Shown here one piece after another: positions 18,862 through 27,652 of a DNA stretch of 64,000 nt. The position numbers and the translations under genes are program-made. This DNA comes from Chryseobacterium oncorhynchi (GTDB lineage Bacteria; Bacteroidota; Bacteroidia; Flavobacteriales; Weeksellaceae), in assembly GCF_002899895.1 (NCBI RefSeq), contig NZ_PPEI02000001.1, forward strand, positions 1,030,848 to 1,094,847, written 5' to 3'. Under the pieces are notes generated by a model. It was not told the DNA's origin, made no database searches, and saw only the letters and a program-made list of their open reading frames with translations. The stretch's first letter is position 1, and each line of letters begins with the position of its first letter.

Positions 18862-19563
18862 TTGAAAACAACGAAGATATTTCTTTTAGCAGCTACTCTG
18901 AGCACACAGTTATCCTTTGCCCAATTAGCAAAGATTGTGGACAAGGACGGCTATGTGAATGTAAGGGAAAATGGGGATGCAAAAAGCAAGATTACGGGAA
19001 AGATCAATTCGGATGAGATTGTCTATGTCTTTGAAGCTGATCAGCCCAACACTGACTGGCTCAATGTAGATTATAATGAAAAAACGGGCGGATATATTCA
19101 CAGTTCAAGGCTGAAGTATATAGAATCTTATGAAAAGGTGCCACCAACTGTAAGGGATGAAAACAATGCTATTTTTAAATCCGGAAATATTAAAGTGGAT
19201 ATCGTCTCTGAGAAGTTTAATTATAAGGAAAATAAAAAGTCCTTTTCTTCTTCAGATTATAGTGGTCAAAAAATTGAAGATCAATATAAAGGTCAACCGA
19301 TATGGGGTACTGACGGGACAATTCCTCAAACCCACTATCAATCCATAGCAGTACAGATTGGGGATAAAAAGATTAAGATTCCCAACAAGGAAATTGAAAA
19401 CCTTTTTAACATTAGTAATGAATATACCAACTGTTATTTTGATCGTAAAAATGACACCTTATATATTACCATGCTCAACTCAGACGGAGCGGGTGCCTAT
19501 GTAGCACTTTTTAAAATTGTGAAAGGAGAATATAAAGGAAGAGTTGTAAAGATGCCTTTTTAA
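18862..19563 (+). CDS. Secreted SH3-domain protein
   Basis: 233 residues with a signal peptide (MKTTKIFLLAATLSTQLSFAQ) and a bacterial SH3 (SH3b) module right after it: AKIVDKDGYVNVRENGDAKS ... KINSDEIVYVFE ... DWLNVDY ... GGYIHSSRLKYI. The second half is an unrecognised domain shared with the protein at 40887-41687 (the pattern VDIVSEKFNYK versus VVIDIYPSNAGYRK, and a common WG(T/I)..LP/IP segment). SH3b modules often bind peptidoglycan or other envelope parts. The start is a TTG; no in-frame ATG lies upstream within reach. Confidence 0.75.
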   Translation: MKTTKIFLLAATLSTQLSFAQLAKIVDKDGYVNVRENGDAKSKITGKINSDEIVYVFEADQPNTDWLNVDYNEKTGGYIHSSRLKYIESYEKVPPTVRDENNAIFKSGNIKVDIVSEKFNYKENKKSFSSSDYSGQKIEDQYKGQPIWGTDGTIPQTHYQSIAVQIGDKKIKIPNKEIENLFNISNEYTNCYFDRKNDTLYITMLNSDGAGAYVALFKIVKGEYKGRVVKMPF

Positions 19564-19620
19564 ACACTTTATCACAAATTTTAAAAGGAACAACGTGATT
19601 TTTTAAAGTATAACAATAAA

Positions 19621-19653
19621 TTAGGCCTATTTCAAGTGTTGAAATAGGCCTAA
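19621..19653. terminator. Bidirectional terminator between the SH3 gene and purK
   Basis: Perfect 15-bp inverted repeat TTAGGCCTATTTCAA/TTGAAATAGGCCTAA with a GTG loop, flanked by A-rich and T-rich runs. It sits between two convergent genes. Confidence 0.92.
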
Positions 19654-19672
19654 TTTTATATTTTGAATTCGA

Positions 19673-20785
19673 TTATTCTGCAATCACTTTCACCATTCCT
19701 TTTACCTTGACAAGCTTTTCCATAAGCTCTTCTCTGGAATCTGCCAACACATTGATGTGTCCCATTTTTCTTCCCGGTTTGGTTTCAGTTTTTCCGTATA
19801 AATGAATATAAGTTTCCGGTAATTTAAGAACCTCATCCATTCCCTCATATACTACTTTGCCTTCATATCCATCTGCACCTACCAAATTCAGCATTCCACT
19901 GTAGGTAATAGCATCCGTATCTGCTAAAGGAAGATTCTTTACCACACGGTACATCTGCTCAAACTGTGAGTTTGTATTTCCTTCCTGAGTCTGATGTCCC
20001 GAATTATGAAGTCTTGGAGCTGTTTCATTTACCCAGACTTTCCCCTCTTTATCAAGGAATAATTCGATAGCAAAAAGTCCCGGAGAATTGATAGTACTTA
20101 AAAATTTCTCTGTAATAGATTCAATCTGCTGCTGCACATCTTCAGTAAGAAGAACCGGGCAAACATTGAAATCTAAGAGATTAAGTTTGGGATCAGCAAC
20201 CATTTCTGTTACCGGAAAAGTATTGGTTTCTCCTCTTTCATTTCTGGCAACAATTACAGAAAGCTCTTTGTCAATATCTACAAGACTTTCAATTACAGAA
20301 GCCTCTTTCCATAGATGCTGATAATCATCTTCGGTTTTGATCACCTGTACTCCTTTTCCATCATAACCTCCCGTATTCATTTTCTGAACGAAAGGTAATG
20401 GCATTATAATTTTTTCATCACTATTCCAAACTACCTGAAATTCCGGACTTGGAATATCATGAGTTTTATAAAATTCTTTCTGAAGAATCTTCTGCTGAAT
20501 GGTTTTGATGGTATTGGCATTAGGAACCACTCGGATTCCCTGTTTTTCAAGTTCAGCCAATGCATCAGCATTTACGTGTTCTATCTCAATGGTCACAACA
20601 TCTTTATCTTTTCCAAAGTTCAAAACGGTTTCATAATCATTGAAATTTCCCTGCGTAAAGTAAGAAATATTATGACATGGCGCATCAGATGCCGGATCTA
20701 GTGTATAAAACTCATCATCATACTTCAATGCACTTTGTATCAACATTCTTCCCAGCTGTCCGCCACCCAGAATTCCTATTTTCAT
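19673..20785 (-). CDS. purK: N5-carboxyaminoimidazole ribonucleotide synthase PurK
   Basis: ATP-grasp enzyme that carboxylates AIR with bicarbonate to N5-CAIR, feeding PurE. The 370 residues start with the dinucleotide-like motif MKIGILGGGQLGRMLIQSAL, and carry PFVQKMNTGGYDGKGVQVI in the ATP-grasp core, LFAIELFLDKEGKVWVNETA with the Mg-binding acids and APRLHNSGHQT. It follows a DUF1543 gene by 25 bases and is probably cotranscribed with it. Length and motifs are normal for the family. Confidence 0.96.
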   Translation of the reverse strand: MKIGILGGGQLGRMLIQSALKYDDEFYTLDPASDAPCHNISYFTQGNFNDYETVLNFGKDKDVVTIEIEHVNADALAELEKQGIRVVPNANTIKTIQQKILQKEFYKTHDIPSPEFQVVWNSDEKIIMPLPFVQKMNTGGYDGKGVQVIKTEDDYQHLWKEASVIESLVDIDKELSVIVARNERGETNTFPVTEMVADPKLNLLDFNVCPVLLTEDVQQQIESITEKFLSTINSPGLFAIELFLDKEGKVWVNETAPRLHNSGHQTQEGNTNSQFEQMYRVVKNLPLADTDAITYSGMLNLVGADGYEGKVVYEGMDEVLKLPETYIHLYGKTETKPGRKMGHINVLADSREELMEKLVKVKGMVKVIAE

Positions 20786-20810
20786 TTTTTATTTTTATTA
20801 GATTTATTTC

Positions 20811-21374
20811 TTATTGAATTTTATCAATTTTTAAGTATCCAAGTCCCATTGGGTTCTCTTGATTTTCAGCATCAGATTTTTGAAGAACAATGGAATACTT
20901 TTCTTTCATTTTTTCCGGAAGAATATCACTCACATTGAAAATGTCATCAATATCTACCCCATGCTTGTCATCAATATGACTTACTGCTCCCTCAAACCCC
21001 ATAGTCTGGTAAAATTCGGTAGCTCTTGCTCTTTTCACGATCTCTCCCATTGATTGGCCCACCATCAAATGCTGCTCATGGAATTCTTCAAAGAAACCTC
21101 TTTTGTACCCTCCCAGATTAAGGAAATACAATTGCTCCTCCGATGTTTTCTCACCTTTTTCTACAATCTTTACTTCATATCCATCTGCAAACTTCACTTC
21201 CTGATAACAATCAAGGTGAATCTTTCCTTCTGCTTCTTTCCAGAAGTCTTTCATATCAGGAACCAAATCCTTAAGGTTCTCTGCAATTCCGAAAAATACA
21301 TCGTGCTGCTCTATATTTCTTCCTTTGGGAGTTGCCCCAAGAATAATATAAAATAATTTCATTTCACTTTTCAT
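20811..21374 (-). CDS. DUF1543 domain-containing protein
   Basis: 187 residues (or 183 from the second ATG at 21362). It matches the DUF1543 pattern: KLFYIILGATPKGRNIEQHD, DCYQEVKFADGYEVKIV, and the repeated half LYFLNLGGYKRGFFEEFHEQ with HDKHGVDIDDIFNV-like residues (actual HIDDKHGVDIDDIFNVSDIL). Function of the family is unknown. A well-formed promoter sits just upstream: its -7 box ends 5 bases before the ATG at 21374, so either a near-leaderless message starting there or a ~12-base leader with the second ATG is possible. Likely operon with purK. Confidence 0.85.
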   Translation of the reverse strand: MKSEMKLFYIILGATPKGRNIEQHDVFFGIAENLKDLVPDMKDFWKEAEGKIHLDCYQEVKFADGYEVKIVEKGEKTSEEQLYFLNLGGYKRGFFEEFHEQHLMVGQSMGEIVKRARATEFYQTMGFEGAVSHIDDKHGVDIDDIFNVSDILPEKMKEKYSIVLQKSDAENQENPMGLGYLKIDKIQ

Positions 21375-21379
21375 GCATA

Positions 21380-21409
21380 CAAAAATACGTTAAATTTATC
21401 TTTTTCAAA
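21380..21409 (-). promoter_or_regulatory. Promoter of the DUF1543-purK unit
   Basis: On the minus strand TTTG (21409-21406), 18-base spacer, TATTTTTG (21387-21380): an exact match to the Bacteroidota consensus. It is back-to-back with the promoter of the TSUP gene; the two -33 boxes are two bases apart. Confidence 0.75.
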
Positions 21410-21411
21410 TG

Positions 21412-21443
21412 TTTGGCAGACTACTACAATAATTTTATATTTG
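21412..21443 (+). promoter_or_regulatory. Promoter of the TSUP exporter operon
   Basis: TTTG (21412-21415), 20-base spacer, TATATTTG (21436-21443): exact match to TTTG-N-TAnnTTTG. The predicted leader is about 10 bases before the ATG at 21460. Confidence 0.78.
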
Positions 21444-21459
21444 TAGCATTAATTGTAGT

Positions 21460-22290
21460 ATGTCAGAAATCATCATACTCTTCCTTGGTGCTATTTCCGC
21501 AGGTCTTTTAGGGTCACTTACGGGTTTAGGAGGTGGAGTTATTATCATTCCTTTATTAACGCTGGGTTTTGGTGTTCCAATGCATTATGCCATCGGCGCT
21601 TCCCTTATTTCTGTAATCGGTACTTCTTCGGGGGCTGCTGTAGCTTTCGTAAAAGAAGGTTTTACCAATATGAGGATCGGGATGTTCCTCGAAATAGCGA
21701 CTACGGCAGGAGCTATTGTGGGAGCCTTAGTTTCTGGAATGCTTAACCCGAATACCATCGGAATTATTTTTGCAAGTATTCTTCTTCTCACTGTTGTTTT
21801 AAATCTTAAAGGAAAGCCTGATCATCAGGAACCTTTAATTAAAGGAAGTCTGGAAGAAAAACTGAAGCTTTACGGAACTTTTCCTGATAAAGGAATTCTA
21901 AAAAGCTATTCTGCAAGAAATACAGTTCCCGGGTTTTTGATGATGATGTTTGCAGGAGCCATGTCCGGACTTTTAGGAATAGGTTCCGGAGCATTGAAAG
22001 TATTGGCAATGGATAATATGATGAAGCTGCCATTTAAGGTTTCTACGACTACCAGTAACTTTATGATTGGAGTAACTGCTGTAGCCAGTGCTTTAATCTA
22101 CTTTCAAAGAGGTGAAATTATTCCGGTAATTGCAGCACCTGTAGTAATAGGTGTGGTGATAGGAAGTTTCATCGGTTCGAAAACATTAATGGTTTCCAAG
22201 ACAAAAAAGCTAAAAGTATTTTTCGCTATTGTCATTACCATTCTGTCTATTTACATGATGTATAACGGTATCAACAAAAGCTTCAGGTAA
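21460..22290 (+). CDS. Sulfite exporter TauE/SafE family (TSUP) membrane protein
   Basis: 276-residue inner-membrane protein with about eight helices. The family's two repeats are seen as LGAISAGLLGSLTGLGGGVI with IIPLLTLGFGVPMHYAIGAS, and MMMFAGAMSGLLGIGSGALK with DNMMKLPFKVSTTTSNFMIG. Members export or import sulfite, sulfoacetate or related organosulfur anions; the substrate here is unknown. The stop overlaps the start of the DUF1634 gene by one base (ATGA-type junction), a known pairing that suggests the two work as one transporter system. Confidence 0.92.
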   Translation: MSEIIILFLGAISAGLLGSLTGLGGGVIIIPLLTLGFGVPMHYAIGASLISVIGTSSGAAVAFVKEGFTNMRIGMFLEIATTAGAIVGALVSGMLNPNTIGIIFASILLLTVVLNLKGKPDHQEPLIKGSLEEKLKLYGTFPDKGILKSYSARNTVPGFLMMMFAGAMSGLLGIGSGALKVLAMDNMMKLPFKVSTTTSNFMIGVTAVASALIYFQRGEIIPVIAAPVVIGVVIGSFIGSKTLMVSKTKKLKVFFAIVITILSIYMMYNGINKSFR

Positions 22291-22673
22291 TGAAAAAGAA
22301 TTTTACAGATGTAGATCTGAACCGTTCCGTAGGAAATCTTCTGAGATTGGGGGTTATTCTTTCTGTGGCCACTTCGTTTATTGGCTTTATCAAGTTATTT
22401 ACTGAAGGCTTTGAAATGCCTAAAAAATACACGAACCTTGTTGTAGGTACTTCTTCTGAAAAGGTATGGGGCCAGTTTTGGGACTCTTTATGCAAGGGAG
22501 AAGGAATGGGAATTATCCAACTGGGAATCCTTTTATTGATTTTCACCCCTTTGATGAGGATTATCTTTGCTTTAATAGGGTATCTAAAAGAAAAAGACTA
22601 CGTGTATGTAGTCATTTCCTCAATTGTTTTAGCGATTATGGCGGTAAGCTTCTTTGCAGGCTACGCACACTAA
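22290..22673 (+). CDS. DUF1634 domain-containing membrane protein
   Basis: 127 residues with three hydrophobic helices (about residues 18-35, 70-90 and 103-123). The start MKKNFTDVDLNRSVGNLLRLGV and the arrangement match DUF1634, a family that is repeatedly found next to TSUP exporters. It overlaps the upstream exporter gene by one base and is therefore translationally coupled; an accessory role in that transport is inferred from context only. Confidence 0.87.
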   Translation: MKKNFTDVDLNRSVGNLLRLGVILSVATSFIGFIKLFTEGFEMPKKYTNLVVGTSSEKVWGQFWDSLCKGEGMGIIQLGILLLIFTPLMRIIFALIGYLKEKDYVYVVISSIVLAIMAVSFFAGYAH

Positions 22674-22674
22674 T

Positions 22675-23052
22675 TTACATTTCATAAAACTCCAATGGTA
22701 ACTGATCAGGATCCTGGGTAAAGAAAAATTCTTTTCCAGTGAACTCGTCTATTCGGACTTCTTCACAACTCAGTCCTTTTTCTATCAGTTCATTTCTTTT
22801 TTTCGTAACATTTTCAACGGAGAAAGCAAGGTGTCTTAAACCGCATGCTTCAGGGCGTGACGGACGTTGTGGAGGATTAGGAAAAGAAAACAGTTCAATC
22901 ACATAATGATCCCCGATAGCCAGATCAAGTTTGTAAGATTGTCTTTCTTCACGATATACTTCACGAATGATATTCAGGTCTAGAATTTCTGTATAAAATT
23001 TCTTTGAAACAGCATAATCTGAACAGATGATTGCAATATGATGGATCTTCAT
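22675..23052 (-). CDS. VOC family protein (glyoxalase I-like, YaeR/GloA2 type)
   Basis: 125 residues forming one vicinal-oxygen-chelate unit of two beta-alpha-beta-beta-beta modules. It starts MKIHHIAIICSDYAVSKKFY with the first metal ligand His, has HYVIELFSFPNPPQRPSRPE and GLRHLAFSVENV with the second His, and ends FFTQDPDQLPLEFYEM with the Glu ligand. This matches the small metal-binding VOC group related to YaeR. The substrate is unknown. The stop is two bases from that of the convergent DUF1634 gene. Confidence 0.87.
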   Translation of the reverse strand: MKIHHIAIICSDYAVSKKFYTEILDLNIIREVYREERQSYKLDLAIGDHYVIELFSFPNPPQRPSRPEACGLRHLAFSVENVTKKRNELIEKGLSCEEVRIDEFTGKEFFFTQDPDQLPLEFYEM

Positions 23053-23083
23053 TTCTTTAATTTTAAACTACTTCTTATTTTTA

Positions 23084-23524
23084 TTATTGGATTTCTTTAC
23101 AGTTATCTTTTCTTCTTGTATCTATAATATATTGGATTTTCCATTCGTTATTCTGCTTTACCAGCTGAAAACTATTAGCTCCGCAATGTGATAATTTCCC
23201 TTTTAAATAAAAAGAATATGGCGTAAATACACTGGCCAGATTTCCATCCGCATGAACGGCTTCTATTATAATTCTTTCCTCCAGATCTCCTTTTGTAAAT
23301 TTTGAAACAGAAGCTACGAATTCCTGTATGCTATCACTTTTTACAGTACCGTCTTTAGTGATGGTCTGAAGAACTGCATTCTCTGCAAAAGCCAATTTTA
23401 CCAGTTCTGGATCCGCATTTTTCATGCCAAGAAATAAGTTCCGGATCGGTTTTTCAATATCCTTATTTTGCTGACCGAAAGCTGAAATACTGATCAGCAG
23501 AAGCAGTGCCATAATTTTATTCAT
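23084..23524 (-). CDS. Secreted NTF2-like (putative lumazine-binding) protein
   Basis: 146 residues with a signal peptide (MNKIMALLLLISISAFGQQ) followed by a SnoaL/NTF2-like cone fold: IEKPIRNLFLGMKNADPELV, then KLAFAENAVLQTITKDGTVK, ending NSFQLVKQNNEWKIQYIIDT. That pattern is common in secreted flavobacterial proteins annotated as nuclear transport factor 2 family or lumazine-binding. No catalytic residues can be assigned. It precedes the VOC gene by 31 bases on the same strand, so the two may be cotranscribed. Confidence 0.8.
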   Translation of the reverse strand: MNKIMALLLLISISAFGQQNKDIEKPIRNLFLGMKNADPELVKLAFAENAVLQTITKDGTVKSDSIQEFVASVSKFTKGDLEERIIIEAVHADGNLASVFTPYSFYLKGKLSHCGANSFQLVKQNNEWKIQYIIDTRRKDNCKEIQ

Positions 23525-23633
23525 AGAATAGATTTAGATAAATAAAAATAGATAAAATAAAATTTAAATTGATTAACAAATTTTAAAAATCATTTTCCTT
23601 AAATTGTAATCAAAATTATTTCATAGCTTTTAT

Positions 23634-24716
23634 ATGTGGATTATTTATCTGACTTTGGCCATACTTCTTCTGGTCATGACAATACTGCCAAAAATCCAGC
23701 ATTCTCACTGGATATTCAGAGTTCCGGAATTTGCTAAAATACAGGTTACGTATCTTATCTTTTTCACTTTTCTATTAGGCTTTTTTACTGATTCTAAAGA
23801 ATATTTATGGTATTACCAGGGCGTTCTGCTGGTCTTGTTTGTCCATCATAGCCATACTCTTATCAAGTATACCCGTTTCTACCCCGTAAAGAAGCACAGA
23901 CAGCATCACAAATCTTCTGATAAACTACATTTCATTTCAGCTAATGTCTATCAGTTCAATAAAGAATATGAGAAGTTCATTGGGCTTGTTAAAAAGCACA
24001 ATCCTGATTTTTTCATGACTATGGAAAGCAATGGTGACTGGGAAAAAGCAATGAGGCCTTTAGAAAAAGAATTTGGTTACCAGCATAAGGTGACCCTTGA
24101 AAACACCTACGGTATGCATTTCTATTCCAAAATTGAAATCAAAGAAGCTAAGACTCATTATTTCGTAGCTGATGATATTCCAAGTATTGAGGTACATATG
24201 AAAACAGCTGATGGTTTTTCTTTTGTCTTCTTTGGAGTTCACCCACCACCACCAAGCCCTACGGAAGAAGAAACATCAAAGGAAAGAGATGGCGACCTTC
24301 TAAGCACAGCCAAATGTGTAAAAGACATCAAAAAACCTGTTATTGTAGTGGGAGATTTCAATAATGTTGCATGGTCAAGATCATCTGTACTTTTCAGAAA
24401 AACAAGTCATCTGATAGATCCGAGAATCGGACATTCTTTTGTTTCCACCTTTCATGCGAAATACCGTCTTTTAAGGTTTCCTATCGATCTGATGTTTCAC
24501 AGTGAAGATATTTTTATTAAACAGCTGAAGACATTGGAGAATTTTGGTTCAGATCACCTGCCGGTATATTGTGAGTTTTTCATAGATCATCACAATGATA
24601 AACAGGAAGAGCTTATAGAAACAGCGACTTCTGAGGAGAAAGAAGAAGCCGAAATCATGATAGAAGAAGGAAAGAAAGAAGATGGCGAACGGGAAACTGT
24701 TGTTACTGAGGATTAA
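23634..24716 (+). CDS. Membrane-anchored endonuclease/exonuclease/phosphatase (EEP) family protein
   Basis: 360 residues. Two or three N-terminal membrane helices (about residues 1-80) anchor an EEP-fold hydrolase domain. Recognisable motifs are FISANVYQFNKEYEKF, FMTMESNGDWEKAM, VVGDFNNVAWSRSS (GDFN motif) and NFGSDHLPVYCEF (SDH motif), all typical of the Mg-dependent phosphodiesterase superfamily. The C-terminal ~40 residues are very acidic/charged. The substrate could be a nucleic acid, phospholipid or phosphoester. A TAGCTTTT box ends two bases before the ATG. Confidence 0.85.
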   Translation: MWIIYLTLAILLLVMTILPKIQHSHWIFRVPEFAKIQVTYLIFFTFLLGFFTDSKEYLWYYQGVLLVLFVHHSHTLIKYTRFYPVKKHRQHHKSSDKLHFISANVYQFNKEYEKFIGLVKKHNPDFFMTMESNGDWEKAMRPLEKEFGYQHKVTLENTYGMHFYSKIEIKEAKTHYFVADDIPSIEVHMKTADGFSFVFFGVHPPPPSPTEEETSKERDGDLLSTAKCVKDIKKPVIVVGDFNNVAWSRSSVLFRKTSHLIDPRIGHSFVSTFHAKYRLLRFPIDLMFHSEDIFIKQLKTLENFGSDHLPVYCEFFIDHHNDKQEELIETATSEEKEEAEIMIEEGKKEDGERETVVTED

Positions 24717-24720
24717 AAAA

Positions 24721-24738
24721 AGTGGGCTAAAGCCCACT
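24721..24738. terminator. Bidirectional terminator between the EEP gene and mvaD
   Basis: Perfect AGTGGGCT/AGCCCACT stem flanked by A6 on the left (T-run for the minus strand); convergent genes on both sides. Confidence 0.87.
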
Positions 24739-24759
24739 TCTATTGAATATTTTTCGTTT

Positions 24760-25818
24760 TTAGAATTTCATCACATCCTTCACTACTCCATTCTTCTGTG
24801 TATGTTGTAATAACTCTGCTTCAATGAATGTTTTGATCTGCTCTTCGGATGTATCACTTGGGAATAAAAGGTGTACGTTGGCACCCGCATCCAAAGTAAA
24901 GAATAATGGCAATCCGGTTTCTCTTCTGAAATCCCAGATTTTATTGATGACTTCCAATGTTCCTGTCTTCATCAGAATAAAAGCAGGATCACTCATCATC
25001 ATCATCGCGTGCAGCGTAAGGGCTTCATGTTCTACCAATTTGATAAAACGCTCCATGTCTCCGCTTTTCAGGATGTCTTTCATCGGAACAAAGTTTTCTC
25101 TTGCTTCCTGAAATCTTCTTTCTGCATAAGGATTGGTATTCATTAAGCCATGTCCTACAGTTGAAGAAACACTCTTCTGTCCTTCATGAATCAATAAAAC
25201 CCAGTCATTAAAATTCTTGAATACCTCATGAATTTCTGTATCAGGATATTGTACCGCAAACAGGTCTGAACTTCCGTTAACCTCATCAGTTTCTCCCCAC
25301 ACTACAAGTCCGTTGTATAAGCTTCTACAAGCGCTTCCACTTCCCAATCTTGCTAAAAATGAAGCTTTTCTCAAAGACTCCTCTTCAGAACTTTTTCCTG
25401 TAAATGTTTCATCCAAAGCCATCAGACATTTTGCAATCGCTCCAAATCCTGATGCAGAACTGGCAATTCCGGAACTGTGTGGGAATGTATTTTCTGTTCT
25501 GATGATATATTTCCCTTTCAAGATCCATGGAAGATATTGCTCAATATTTTTGAAATATTTTTCAATTTTTTCAGCAAATTTCACTTCTTCATTTCCAGCC
25601 AGAAAAGTCTGAACAGAAAAAGATTCATCTGCTAAAAATTCCATTGTAGTATTGGTTTTACAGTGGTTTAAAGTATAACTGATACTTGGGTTTGCAGGAA
25701 TCTGATTGTCATATTTCCCCCAATACTTAATCAGAGCAATATTGGAAGGACAGCTTTCTGAAACCGTCTGCGTATGAATGTTGAAATTTTCTTTTCCTAT
25801 AAATTCTTGTGTTGTCAT
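24760..25818 (-). CDS. mvaD: Diphosphomevalonate decarboxylase
   Basis: Converts mevalonate diphosphate to isopentenyl diphosphate using ATP, the last step of the mevalonate pathway used by Flavobacteriia for isoprenoids (including menaquinone). The 352-residue GHMP-kinase-fold protein has CPSNIALIKYWGKYDNQIPA with SISYTL, the ATP-binding loop FPHSSGIASSASGFGAIAKC, LGSGSACRSLYNG with the conserved Ser/Arg, and FTLDAGANVHLLFP. These are the family's active-site segments. No other mevalonate gene is in the window. Confidence 0.95.
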   Translation of the reverse strand: MTTQEFIGKENFNIHTQTVSESCPSNIALIKYWGKYDNQIPANPSISYTLNHCKTNTTMEFLADESFSVQTFLAGNEEVKFAEKIEKYFKNIEQYLPWILKGKYIIRTENTFPHSSGIASSASGFGAIAKCLMALDETFTGKSSEEESLRKASFLARLGSGSACRSLYNGLVVWGETDEVNGSSDLFAVQYPDTEIHEVFKNFNDWVLLIHEGQKSVSSTVGHGLMNTNPYAERRFQEARENFVPMKDILKSGDMERFIKLVEHEALTLHAMMMMSDPAFILMKTGTLEVINKIWDFRRETGLPLFFTLDAGANVHLLFPSDTSEEQIKTFIEAELLQHTQKNGVVKDVMKF

Positions 25819-25882
25819 AGTTTAATTTAAGTGATAATACAGATAAAAACTGGTGATTAAATAGAGGTTTTCTTCGTATCTT

Positions 25883-27652
25883 TTAATACATCTTCTCTAT
25901 AATATCTGCATATTTTTTAAGAACTACATTTCTTTTTACTTTCAATGTAGGGGTAATTTCTCCTGTATTGATGTCAAATTCTGCCGGCATTAAGGTAAAT
26001 TTTTTCACTTTTTCATAGTCGGCAAGGTGATCTTGTAATTCCTTAAGTTTTTCTTTATAAAGGCTTATTACCTTATCATTTTTTACAGCATCCTCCCAAT
26101 TGGTGAAAGGGATATTATTCTTTTTGATATAGTCTTGTAGAAATTCAAAGTTAGGAACGATTAGCGCTGAAACAAACTGTCTTGCCTCAGCAACCAACAT
26201 AATCTGTTGAATGAAATTGTTATTGGTCAGAAGATTTTCAATTTGTTGCGGAGCAATATATTTCCCATTGGAAGTCTTCATCAGGTCTTTAATTCTGTCT
26301 GTGATGATCAAGTTACCTTTATCATCAAACTTACCTGCATCTCCGGTTTTAAACCAACCGTCTTCTGTAAATACTTTCTCAGTTTCTTCAGGTCTGTTAT
26401 AGTACCCTTTCATGATTCCGTTTCCTCTTGCCTGGATCTCGTCACTTTCACCAATACGGATTTCTACGCCTGGTAGTGGTTTCCCGCTGGTAGCATGTTC
26501 AAAGTGAGTCAAAGGGAAAAGGGTTAAAGTGGCTGTAGTTTCAGTCAATCCATACCCTACGGTCACATGGATGCCTACAGATTCAAAGAATCGGGTTACT
26601 TCAGGAGATAAAGAAGCTCCTCCGCATGGTAAAAACCATAGTCTGCCCCCCATTTTATCTTTAATCTTACTGAAGACCAACATATCTGCAACAGATTCCT
26701 TTAATTTTAATCCAAAAGGAACTGATCTTTCATTTCTTCTTAATTCTGCGGTTTCCCATCCGGTTTTTAAGGCCCAATCAAAGATTTTTTTCTTTAATGA
26801 TGAACCTTCTTCTGCCTTTTCAAGAACTCCGGCATATACTTTCTGGAAAAATCTTGGTACCGCACACATGGTAGTGGGCTTTACTTCTTCCAGTGCTTTT
26901 GCTATATTTTTTGGATCTTCAAGGAAATATACTCTCGCTCCTCCATATAGACAAAGTAAGCTCCAGCTTCTTTCAAAGACGTGGCTTAATGGCAAAAAGG
27001 CTAATGAAAGCTCGTCTTCAAAGTTTTTAAACTTAAAAAACTCAAAGTGAGAGTCGAATGCCTTGATGAAATTTCCATGGGTAAGCATCACTCCTTTTGG
27101 AATTCCCGTTGTTCCTGAAGTATAGATTAACGTTGCCGTGTCATCATTTTCTTTTTTACAGACCTCTAGCTCAGCAGAAGCTTTTGCGATAAAATCCTCA
27201 AGATAGAAACTATTAAATTCTTTCTTGATCCATACTGCTTTTTTAGAAACAATGATGGTCTCAAGATTATTCTCTTCTTTATGTAAAATATCTAGGCAGG
27301 CATCATACTGCATCTGGTTTCCTACCAGAATCGCTTTAGCCCCAGAATCATTGATGATATATTCTGCCTGTTCAGCATTATTGGTAGAATAAATAGGAAC
27401 AGTAATCGCTCCAATAGCCATTGCAGCCAGATCAACGATCACCCATTCTGAAGAATTGTCTGAATAAATAGCGACTTTATCATTTTCCTGAACTCCTGCT
27501 TCTTTCAATGCATTGGCCATTTTAAAGATAATTTCACTGAATCTTTTCCAGCTTAGCTCTTTCCAGGCTTCATCTTTCTTTTTAAAGCCAATTGCAGCTT
27601 TTATAGGATGTTTTTCTACATTTTTAAGGATAATTGCCTCTGCAAGATTCAT
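25883..27652 (-). CDS. Long-chain acyl-CoA synthetase (AMP-dependent synthetase/ligase)
   Basis: 589-residue adenylate-forming enzyme that activates fatty acids to acyl-CoA. The P-loop motif TATLIYTSGTTGIPKGVMLT is present, followed by LSLAFLPLSHVFERSWSLLC, GYGLTETTATLTLFP and DGWFKTGDAGKFDDKGNLII with IKDLMKTSNGKYIAPQQIEN, the FadD15-like form of the family. The start overlaps the end of the upstream epimerase gene by 4 bases, so the two are translationally coupled. Confidence 0.93.
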   Translation of the reverse strand: MNLAEAIILKNVEKHPIKAAIGFKKKDEAWKELSWKRFSEIIFKMANALKEAGVQENDKVAIYSDNSSEWVIVDLAAMAIGAITVPIYSTNNAEQAEYIINDSGAKAILVGNQMQYDACLDILHKEENNLETIIVSKKAVWIKKEFNSFYLEDFIAKASAELEVCKKENDDTATLIYTSGTTGIPKGVMLTHGNFIKAFDSHFEFFKFKNFEDELSLAFLPLSHVFERSWSLLCLYGGARVYFLEDPKNIAKALEEVKPTTMCAVPRFFQKVYAGVLEKAEEGSSLKKKIFDWALKTGWETAELRRNERSVPFGLKLKESVADMLVFSKIKDKMGGRLWFLPCGGASLSPEVTRFFESVGIHVTVGYGLTETTATLTLFPLTHFEHATSGKPLPGVEIRIGESDEIQARGNGIMKGYYNRPEETEKVFTEDGWFKTGDAGKFDDKGNLIITDRIKDLMKTSNGKYIAPQQIENLLTNNNFIQQIMLVAEARQFVSALIVPNFEFLQDYIKKNNIPFTNWEDAVKNDKVISLYKEKLKELQDHLADYEKVKKFTLMPAEFDINTGEITPTLKVKRNVVLKKYADIIEKMY

